Assembly (NCBI GenBank): GCA_001783465.1
Contig: MFMI01000023.1
Location: 16,874-27,982, forward strand
DNA: 11,109 nucleotides
DNA from: Candidatus Kaiserbacteria bacterium RIFCSPLOWO2_02_FULL_54_13
GTDB taxonomy: Bacteria > Patescibacteriota > Minisyncoccia > Phycocordibacterales > Phycocordibacteraceae
Reading direction: 5' to 3'
In this document: positions 5,728-11,019 of the stretch, in pieces
How positions within the stretch are numbered: the first letter of the stretch is position 1
Layout of the letters: every line of letters begins with the position of its first letter
Program-made: the position numbers and the translations under genes
The notes under the pieces: model-generated
The model's input: the letters and a program-made list of their open reading frames with translations, nothing else
What the model was told of the DNA's origin: nothing
Database searches by the model: none

Positions 5728-7515
5728 TCATTCGGTATCCCCAACGGGGAAAAGTTCTCCGCCGAGGGTGTTTATCTCTTCAAAGGGGGTGACGCCTTGA
5801 AGCGCTTTCACGATAGCGTCTTCGCGCATCGTGAACATGCCATTCGCGCGCGCGGCCGCGTAGACGTTCCCCTCGTTCGGCTCGGCGAGTATCGCCTGCT
5901 CAATCTTTTTCTCCATGCGCAATATCTCAAAGACGCCGATACGACCGCGAGTGCCGTTTGGACATTCGGCCGTCGGATTCGCGTGATAAAATTCCTTGAA
6001 GGGGGGCAATGACCTCTTGTATTTTTCCGGTATATCAGCGAACTCTCTGTCCAGAAAAGTCTTGATGCTCTCCGTAATGGGAAACGGCTTGCCGGTGCCC
6101 GCACAGAGTTTCTGAACCAGCCGTTGCCCGATGACGGCGACGAGTGTCGGCGCGATAAGAAACGGGTCGACGCCCATATCAATGAGGCGCGGAATGGCGC
6201 CGACGGCGGTGTTGGTGTGGATGGTTGAAAAGACGAGATGGCCGGTAAGCGCCGCCTGCACCGCGAGCATGGCGGTCTCTTTATCGCGAATCTCGCCGAC
6301 CATGATGACATCCGGGTCTTGGCGGAGGATGGAACGAAGACCGTTCGCGAAGGTGTAGTCAATCTCGGGCCGTACTTGACTCTGCGAGACGCCGGCTATC
6401 TCGTACTCAACCGGGTCTTCAAGAGAGACGACGTTTAACGTCTCGCGGTCAAGCTCGGAAAGCATCGCGAAAAGAGTCGTTGACTTGCCCGAGCCGGTCG
6501 GCCCGGCGATAAGGATAATGCCGTACGGGACTTTCATCATGTCGCGGACCACGATGAGCTGGTCCTTGGAGAGACCGACCGATTCCAACGTCGCGGTCGC
6601 GTCTGATTGGTCGAGGATGCGCATGACGACCTTTTCGCCGTATTCCGTCGGGAACGTAGACACGCGAAAGTCAATGCGGCGTTTGTCCACCATCGCCGAG
6701 AAACGTCCGTCCTGGGGCTTGCGTTTCTCATCAAGACGCAACTTCGCGAGTATCTTTATGCGCGCGATGACCGCTTCGTGCACTTTCGCCGGCAGTTCAA
6801 GCGAGGTGTGAAGGTCGCCGTCCATGCGGAAACGGACCCGCGTCTTCGCCGGCGAGGGCTCTATATGGATGTCAGAAGAGTGGCCCTCAATGGCGTACCG
6901 CAACACCGTAGAGACAATCTTCGTTACCGGAGCATCCTCTTTGAGAGTTTCGCGGGAACCGGTGAGCGTCAGTGTTTCTTCGCCAAGGCCTACTGCGTCT
7001 ATACGCGCCCCCGATTTCCCGGCGGACTTGTCCTCTGCGACCGGCGGTTTCGCGGTCAGGTCATATTCAGAAAGGGCGGTGCCGATTTCACCTGAAAAAT
7101 TCTGATACGCATCAATCACGCGGTTGAAATCTTGTTTGGTAATGAGAAAAATCTTGTAGGGGATGCCTATCTGGCTAGAAATGAACTGCAGTGCGTCAAG
7201 CGCCTCTAGATTGTCGGGGTCAATGATACCGACTTCAAGCGCGCCGTCTACTTCGTCGAGCGGGACGAATCCGTAATGACGAGCCGAGTCTATCGGGATA
7301 TAACTGAAGACTTCTTCGTTGGCCGGAGGGTCGCCGAGTATGCGGGTGGGGAGTCCGTACGAATCCCCTACCTCCTTCAGTATATTCGCGACAGAAATCC
7401 CGCGCTCGTTGAACACGTCAACGAGCGAACGATTCTTCGCAAGCTCGGCCTCAATGCTCACCCGCTCGCTCGGAGAGATATGCCCTTTCTCAATCAGTAA
7501 TCCAAAAAAATTCAT
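5728..7515 (-). CDS. pilB: T4P extension ATPase PilB
   Basis: A 595-residue GspE/PilB-family ATPase that powers pilin polymerisation. The N-terminal T2SSE_N-type domain (about 50-137, with DG-L-VGIIDPDN) is followed by a probably disordered linker (about 140-190) and the ATPase domain from about 195. Walker A is GPTGSGKS (338-345, K344), the Asp box includes E366-D367, Walker B is DVIMVGE (402-408), and the His box runs from H426 to H433. The zinc-binding CxxC pairs usual in PilB/GspE are reduced to single Cys: C471 (KLCAGTG) and C518 (AECPNGTRGRIG). The ATG at 7515 lies in the 6-bp ATTCAT direct repeat that flanks an inserted repeat element, so the native upstream leader has been displaced by about 120 bp. 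The stop overlaps a possible receiver start. Confidence 0.96.
   Translation of the reverse strand: MNFFGLLIEKGHISPSERVSIEAELAKNRSLVDVFNERGISVANILKEVGDSYGLPTRILGDPPANEEVFSYIPIDSARHYGFVPLDEVDGALEVGIIDPDNLEALDALQFISSQIGIPYKIFLITKQDFNRVIDAYQNFSGEIGTALSEYDLTAKPPVAEDKSAGKSGARIDAVGLGEETLTLTGSRETLKEDAPVTKIVSTVLRYAIEGHSSDIHIEPSPAKTRVRFRMDGDLHTSLELPAKVHEAVIARIKILAKLRLDEKRKPQDGRFSAMVDKRRIDFRVSTFPTEYGEKVVMRILDQSDATATLESVGLSKDQLIVVRDMMKVPYGIILIAGPTGSGKSTTLFAMLSELDRETLNVVSLEDPVEYEIAGVSQSQVRPEIDYTFANGLRSILRQDPDVIMVGEIRDKETAMLAVQAALTGHLVFSTIHTNTAVGAIPRLIDMGVDPFLIAPTLVAVIGQRLVQKLCAGTGKPFPITESIKTFLDREFADIPEKYKRSLPPFKEFYHANPTAECPNGTRGRIGVFEILRMEKKIEQAILAEPNEGNVYAAARANGMFTMREDAIVKALQGVTPFEEINTLGGELFPVGDTE
7510..7515. 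repeat. 6-bp direct repeat ATTCAT, left copy (candidate target-site duplication)
   Basis: ATTCAT immediately abuts the left inverted arm of the insertion at 7516. Read on the minus strand it is ATGAAT, the first two codons of pilB. An identical copy abuts the right arm at 7632-7637. Exact abutment on both sides is what a transposition-generated duplication looks like. Confidence 0.7.
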
Positions 7516-7631
7516 CCCGTTAGAGGTAGGAAATCGGAGATTTCCGTACGATTATTGACAGTAATCTTTCCCATACCATCATCTCGCTCAGCATAACATA
7601 CAAATTACTTCCGGTTCTGACCTCTAACGGG
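7516..7631. mobile_element. MITE-like 116-bp element with perfect 12-bp terminal inverted repeats
   Basis: The arms CCCGTTAGAGGT (7516-7527) and ACCTCTAACGGG (7620-7631) are exact reverse complements. The interior is non-coding and holds a 7-bp hairpin (GGAAATC 7529-7535 with GATTTCC 7539-7545). The 6-bp repeat ATTCAT flanks both ends. If the element and one repeat copy are removed, the small membrane-protein gene would end 15 nt before the pilB ATG, normal spacing for this operon. This supports insertion into an intact operon. No transposase is present, so it would move in trans. The family is unknown to me, and a regulatory dyad remains possible. Confidence 0.65.
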
Positions 7632-7637
7632 ATTCAT
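7632..7637. repeat. 6-bp direct repeat ATTCAT, right copy (candidate target-site duplication)
   Basis: The second copy of ATTCAT, directly outside the right inverted arm. On the minus strand it supplies an extra ATG AAT that opens a reading frame of ten codons (MNPVRGQNRK) and then TAA, inside the element and upstream of the true pilB start. Confidence 0.7.
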
Positions 7638-7652
7638 CAGCTCATGTGCCGG

Positions 7653-7931
7653 TTATGGGGCGAACGGGTCAGGACGGCCACTCGCTTCAGGCTGTATAGG
7701 CGTTGTCAGGTCTACCAGCGCCACAAAACGCGGGTTTTCAAAAATGGCGGTATCAAATGAGATTGGCTGCAGTTCGCTCACGAGCGATTGAAACTGCATT
7801 TGCGCCTGATTGCTCGTGGCGCTCATCGCCGTCAAGGGCGGCTGATTCCCCGTCCCGGTGAAGAAATACCAATACGCGCCCGCCGCGACGATAAGCGTGG
7901 CGATGATGAGAAAAATGGTGTTGGAGTTCAT
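7653..7931 (-). CDS. small single-pass membrane protein of the pilus cluster, DPFAP C-terminus
   Basis: A 92-residue protein with an N-terminal membrane helix (about 5-24), a Gln/Ser-rich stretch and a C-terminal segment FENPRFVALVDLTTPIQP followed by GRPDPFAP. I do not recognise a named family with certainty. In Proteobacteria the gene after pilO is pilP, and PilP proteins carry an RDPF-type motif before their beta domain. This could be a PilP-like remnant without the beta domain, fitting a cell that lacks a PilQ secretin; that is inference. The start is the ATG at 7931, 10 nt after the pilO-like stop. Longer in-frame starts would run into the neighbouring gene and hide the membrane helix. 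The position between pilO and pilB argues for a role in the alignment complex. Confidence 0.82.
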   Translation of the reverse strand: MNSNTIFLIIATLIVAAGAYWYFFTGTGNQPPLTAMSATSNQAQMQFQSLVSELQPISFDTAIFENPRFVALVDLTTPIQPEASGRPDPFAP

Positions 7932-7941
7932 AGCATAGTCA

Positions 7942-8514
7942 TTAGCGAAGCCAATAGAAACGGATGTGCATCTGGTACGTATACACCCCGGTATCAGAAC
8001 CCTTGACAACGAGGTCCTGAACGTCAAGGAGACGCAGACTCTTCTCTATCCCGGCCATAAATGCTTGAAATGCGCTATAGGTGCCGACCGCAGAGAGCGA
8101 GAGGTCAACCGAGTCAACCGGGCTTATGCCGGAGACCGGCAGTGAACCAATCTCGTCCGTCGTTGCACTGCCTCTCGTACCGCTCTTGCCGCCCTTTATC
8201 ACATCAATATTTGAAAGCGAGACTCCCGAACGAGCGGCGAGCGTGTTGAGGTCCAGGATGAGTCCGACATTATCAACCGCGTCGGGTAGGAATATTGAAA
8301 GTCGGGCGAGGCTCGCTTGGTCAATACTACTTTTCTCTTCGGTAAGTTGAGCCTGTTGAGAAATGTACGTGCGGGCCGCATCAAGCGCCTGGTCGTCAGC
8401 GGCGATAGCGGCCTTTGTGCTCGCTATGGAACCGCTCCACGTCGGATTCACGTAGGCGAAGAATATGCCTATGGCGACGATGAGTGCGAAAATGGGGAGG
8501 ACGCGTCCATTCAT
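7942..8514 (-). CDS. pilO: PilO-like T4P alignment-complex protein
   Basis: A 190-residue bitopic membrane protein. A short cytoplasmic N-terminus MNGR is followed by a membrane helix (about 5-22), a helical probable coiled-coil region (about 30-66), and LPDAVDNVGLILDLNTLAARSGVSL (77-101), the usual PilO transition into the beta-alpha-beta domain. The domain ends with a strand YTYQMHIRFYWLR. A Gly/Ser/Thr-rich insertion (about 107-121) interrupts it. PilO pairs with PilN to transmit motor action in the envelope. The ATG at 8514 overlaps the PilN-like stop as ATGA, which fixes the start and implies coupled synthesis. PilO assignment rests on architecture and order more than on residue identity. 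Confidence 0.87.
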   Translation of the reverse strand: MNGRVLPIFALIVAIGIFFAYVNPTWSGSIASTKAAIAADDQALDAARTYISQQAQLTEEKSSIDQASLARLSIFLPDAVDNVGLILDLNTLAARSGVSLSNIDVIKGGKSGTRGSATTDEIGSLPVSGISPVDSVDLSLSAVGTYSAFQAFMAGIEKSLRLLDVQDLVVKGSDTGVYTYQMHIRFYWLR

Positions 8515-9086
8515 GGCGAAAAAGCGATAATCCTCTGGTCAAGCGACGCCGAGAGCACAAACGAGACGGAACCGTCTTTATTAATGCTTATATTTGAGAA
8601 GATGGCGCCCTTGATGCGTCCGTCAGTCGCAAACGCGGTTGAGGCGGCCGCGAGCGCATTGAAGCTCTTGGCGACGCCGGTACCCTCAAGCTTCGGCGCG
8701 CCGTTACTGTCAAGCGAGAGATGAATAGATGAGAAACGCACGCTGACGGGAAGAATTTTCTCCAGCGAGGAGAAGAAGACTGAAAACGCAACGTGCCCAC
8801 CCAGCAATTTCGCCCCTTCAGAGAGACGGTCGCGTAATCGTACGAAGCTCTCTACTGTCACTACATCGATTCCCTTCACGGCCTCATCGAGCGCGGCATC
8901 TTTTGTTGCGAGAGTATTTGTGAGCATTCGGCCATATAAGAAAACGCCGATTGCGAGGACGAAAACAATACCGAGGAGTAGGTATGCCAGAGCGCCAAGC
9001 ACGCCGGTGTAGTCGGTGTACGAACGACGCGCTCCTGTAGACGGCGTATGAGGAACGAACGAGGTTGGTATCGTAGGAGGGAGCAT
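8511..9086 (-). CDS. pilN: PilN-like T4P alignment-complex protein
   Basis: A 191-residue bitopic protein: a cytoplasmic tail of about 27 residues (MLPPTIPTSFVPHTP...), one membrane helix (about 28-51), a helical stalk (about 55-95) and a C-terminal mixed domain (SVFFSSLEKILPVSVRFSSI about 102-121, then strands to 188). Order after pilM and before pilO, plus the fold pattern, support PilN. The classical INLLP motif that binds PilM is absent; IPTSFVP may take its place. The ATG at 9086 has GGGAG 4 nt upstream, one of the few Shine-Dalgarno-like matches here, and gives a sensible tail. A longer in-frame start at 9149 would translate through a hairpin and is less likely. Confidence 0.85.
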   Translation of the reverse strand: MLPPTIPTSFVPHTPSTGARRSYTDYTGVLGALAYLLLGIVFVLAIGVFLYGRMLTNTLATKDAALDEAVKGIDVVTVESFVRLRDRLSEGAKLLGGHVAFSVFFSSLEKILPVSVRFSSIHLSLDSNGAPKLEGTGVAKSFNALAAASTAFATDGRIKGAIFSNISINKDGSVSFVLSASLDQRIIAFSP

Positions 9087-9095
9087 TTGACTCCC

Positions 9096-9124
9096 AGTAT
9101 ACGATACCCGCGCGCGCCTGTGCA
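9096..9124 (-). promoter_or_regulatory. candidate promoter before pilN
   Basis: On the minus strand, TGCACA (9119-9124; 4 of 6 matches to TTGACA) is followed by a 17-bp spacer and TATACT (9096-9101). The ATG is 9 nt further, so a transcript would have almost no leader, although GGGAG is present in it. The -35 overlaps one arm of the pilM-pilN hairpin. Confidence 0.35.
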
Positions 9125-9150
9125 CCGCACCTGTGTACAGTGCGTGCACA
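9119..9150. other. strong inverted repeat between pilM and pilN
   Basis: TGTGCACCGCAC (9119-9130) pairs with GTGCGTGCACA (9140-9150): 11 bp with a single bulged C and a 9-nt loop that itself contains CTGT/ACAG. It starts 9 nt past the pilM stop on the minus-strand transcript. No T-run follows on either strand, so it is not a canonical intrinsic terminator. It may act as an operator dyad, an mRNA-stability stem or a leaky attenuator that sets the PilM to PilN ratio. Confidence 0.75.
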
Positions 9151-9159
9151 CGAGTTCAG

Positions 9160-10257
9160 TTATACTTCTTCAAGCTTGCGGAGGGCGAGTCCGACCGCAA
9201 CGGCGAACTCTGGGCCGATACCTTCAAGCACAGAACGCATAAAGGCCGGTGCCGAGGTCTTCGCAAACGGGTCCGCGACACGCACGTCAATGGAGAAAAT
9301 ACTTTTTGCATATGTACCGAGCTCTTTGGTGACGCCACCGCCGCCGGTGAGTATGATTGAGGTGACTGATTTTTTATGTTCTGTCTCGTATTGTATGAGC
9401 ACCCGCCGCGCCTCCGAGAAAATACGCGAGAAGACGAGTTCGGGGCTCCCGAGCGTGTCCGCACCGCCGAGACCTTCCTCCTTTTTCAATATTTCGGCGC
9501 GCGCGATGGAAAGGTTGCCGGAGACGGCGATGGCGCGTGTAATGTCCTGGCTCCCGATGCTTATGGAATGAGAAAGCGCGACTACGCCATGTTCAATGAC
9601 GTAGGTTTTCGTTGAAGCCGCGCCGACATCAAGTACCATGACCGGTTTTATCGGCTCATCAACCGTCGCGCGGATGGTGCTGAAAATTTCAATTTCGTAG
9701 AAACTGGCGGAGAGATTGGCGTCAGTGATAACTTTTTGAAGCAGGGACAGTTCATCGTTGTGCACGGCGACCAGAAGCACTTCAACTTTCCCGCCCGGGT
9801 CTGCTTTGCCCTTGGCGGATTTCCCACCAGACTGCGTTGGGTTCGCCTGCGGCACGATAAACCAATCAAACTGCACCTCGCTCATCGGTACGGGGATGTA
9901 CTTGCGTGCCTCAAATTCAATGACGGTCCTTTGCTCCTTCGGGTCGGCGCGATACGGCAGGCTAACGAGTGTGAGGAGGGAACGCGCGAACGGTATGGAG
10001 ACGCCGCAACTCCTGGTCGTCACCCGCGCTTCGCGCAAGAGGTCTTTCAGCGTCTCTGTGATTTGTTCGGCGGAAAGGTTCATTGCCTGTCCGATTTCTC
10101 CTCCGCCATACGGGCCGAGAGCGATTTCTCCGTAGGTCTCGAGAATGGCCTGCCCGTTTTCTTTGCGCAATTGCACGACCTTTAAGGACGAGGAGCCGAT
10201 ATCCACGCCGAGCACGCTTTTCTCCTTTTTCTTAAATAAAGTGCCGAAAAAAGACAT
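9160..10257 (-). CDS. pilM: T4P actin-like ATPase PilM
   Basis: A 365-residue FtsA/actin-like cytoplasmic protein that binds PilN and links the motor ATPases to the alignment complex. Nucleotide-site motifs are visible: phosphate 1 GVDIGSSSLK (17-26), phosphate 2 VLDVGAASTK (208-217) and the adenosine motif ILTGGGG (302-308). LPYRADPKEQRTVIEFEARKYIPVP (about 100-124) is the usual PilM core. A Gly/Lys/Ser-rich loop (about 142-157) looks like a local insertion. It starts the pilus cluster. The ATG at 10257 opens MSFFG and faces comF across 20 bp; TATATA lies 6 nt before it, suggesting a leaderless mRNA. Identification is secure. Confidence 0.95.
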   Translation of the reverse strand: MSFFGTLFKKKEKSVLGVDIGSSSLKVVQLRKENGQAILETYGEIALGPYGGGEIGQAMNLSAEQITETLKDLLREARVTTRSCGVSIPFARSLLTLVSLPYRADPKEQRTVIEFEARKYIPVPMSEVQFDWFIVPQANPTQSGGKSAKGKADPGGKVEVLLVAVHNDELSLLQKVITDANLSASFYEIEIFSTIRATVDEPIKPVMVLDVGAASTKTYVIEHGVVALSHSISIGSQDITRAIAVSGNLSIARAEILKKEEGLGGADTLGSPELVFSRIFSEARRVLIQYETEHKKSVTSIILTGGGGVTKELGTYAKSIFSIDVRVADPFAKTSAPAFMRSVLEGIGPEFAVAVGLALRKLEEV

Positions 10258-10277
10258 ATGAGATATATACTACCACG
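10258..10277. promoter_or_regulatory. 20-bp divergent pilM/comF promoter region with overlapping -10 hexamers
   Basis: The start codons of pilM (minus) and comF (plus) are only 20 bp apart. TATACT (10266-10271, plus) lies 6 bp before the comF ATG, and TATATA on the minus strand (10264-10269) lies 6 bp before the pilM ATG. The hexamers share four base pairs. With normal -10 to +1 spacing, both transcripts would begin at the ATG. No convincing -35 is seen for either, and any -35 must lie inside the opposing coding sequence. Confidence 0.5.
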
Positions 10278-10907
10278 ATGGGTTTCTTTGACTTCCTCTT
10301 CCCTCCGCGTGTGGATGAACTCGCGTTGCGCGACGTTTCTTCTGACGACTTTCTCGCGAAGGTTGCTCCGCGGCTTGTGCCAGCCACGCGGCCGGGAGCT
10401 GTCGCACTGCTCCCCTTCAATGACCCGTCGGTGCGCGCGGCTATTCACGAGGCGAAGTATCACGGGAGTGATACGGCGTTTAATTATCTTGCCGCGGCGC
10501 TCGCCGACTACCTGCGCGACGCCGACGACCTTAGCGCAACAAGGTTCAACCTTGTTGCGCTTGTGCCAGTACCTCTCGGGAGAAAACGGCGGAAGGAGCG
10601 TGGATTCAACCAAGTAGAAGAGGTGGCAAGACGCGCGGGGAAAGAACTCAACATACCGGTGGATGCGGCACTGCTCGCGCGTACGCGCGAGACGGTCTCG
10701 CAGGTCTCGCTCCCCCGCCATGCGCGAGAAGAAAATATGCGCGGCGCCTTTCGGGTGCCTCAAGACGCCGCGAATCGTATTGACCCCGCGCATGCCTATA
10801 TAGTGCTGGACGACGTTCTTACCACCGGCGCGACGCTCCAAGCCGCTATTGACGCGCTCTCTGCAGCCGGCGCGCGCCACATCATCCCGCTCGCCCTCGC
10901 CCACTAA
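10278..10907 (+). CDS. comF: ComF-family phosphoribosyltransferase-like competence protein
   Basis: A 209-residue member of the ComF/GntX family, needed for DNA uptake and transformation in several bacteria and thought to act at the cytoplasmic side. Family motifs in order: LLPFNDPSVRAAIHEAKYHG (44-63), VPVPLGRKRRKERGFNQ (96-112), RTRETVSQVSLPRHAREENMRGAF (135-158) and the PRPP-loop IVLDDVLTTGAT (175-186). The usual N-terminal four-Cys zinc module is missing and the protein has no Cys at all. A 29-bp perfect palindrome lies within codons 86-95. The ATG at 10278 gives MGFFDFLFPP, the normal opening. It is divergent from the pilus cluster, fitting a joint DNA-uptake role. Confidence 0.92.
   Translation: MGFFDFLFPPRVDELALRDVSSDDFLAKVAPRLVPATRPGAVALLPFNDPSVRAAIHEAKYHGSDTAFNYLAAALADYLRDADDLSATRFNLVALVPVPLGRKRRKERGFNQVEEVARRAGKELNIPVDAALLARTRETVSQVSLPRHAREENMRGAFRVPQDAANRIDPAHAYIVLDDVLTTGATLQAAIDALSAAGARHIIPLALAH
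10533..10561. repeat. 29-bp perfect palindrome inside comF
   Basis: AGCGCAACAAGGTT (10533-10546) and AACCTTGTTGCGCT (10548-10561) are exact reverse complements around the single base C10547. It begins exactly on codon 86 and encodes S-A-T-R-F-N-L-V-A plus part of L95, just before the conserved VPVPL motif. As RNA it could form a 13-bp stem with a 3-nt loop. Confidence 0.9.
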
Positions 10908-10911
10908 ATTT

Positions 10912-10917
10912 GATACT
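10912..10917 (+). promoter_or_regulatory. possible -10 element for tRNA-Ser
   Basis: GATACT lies 10 nt before the tRNA, just past the comF stop, in the 20-nt gap. It matches TATACT at five of six positions. No clear -35 is visible in the comF tail, so the tRNA could instead be co-transcribed with comF. Confidence 0.3.
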
Positions 10918-10927
10918 CTGCGAATAT

Positions 10928-11018
10928 GGAAGGGTGCGGCGAATGGTAAGCCAGCGGATTGCTAATCCGTAGCCGTGTAAAAAACGGCTTGTGGGTTCAA
11001 GTCCCACCCCTTCCGCCA
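10928..11018 (+). tRNA. tRNA-Ser (anticodon GCU)
   Basis: A class II tRNA of 91 nt with encoded CCA. The acceptor GGAAGGG (10928-10934) pairs fully with CCCTTCC (11008-11014); the discriminator is G11015 and CCA is at 11016-11018. The anticodon stem GCGGA/TCCGT encloses loop TTGCTAA with anticodon GCT at 10961-10963, reading AGC/AGU. The long variable arm AGCCGT...ACGGCT (6 bp, A-rich loop) is typical of serine. The T arm is GTGGG-TTCAAGT-CCCAC. The D stem is only 3 bp (GGC/GCC), with three linker bases (T, G, C) after the acceptor where two are usual. It lies 20 nt downstream of comF. Confidence 0.95.
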
Positions 11019-11019
11019 G

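Noticed and set aside
7555..7583. TTGACA on the plus strand inside the inserted element as a promoter -35
   Set aside because: No -10-like hexamer occurs 16-18 bp downstream, and it would read against the pilus operon.
10182..10904. Minus-strand frame of 240 residues covering comF
   Set aside because: Antisense to a clear ComF with conserved motifs, and it also overlaps the start of pilM. Arg-rich with no recognisable domain.
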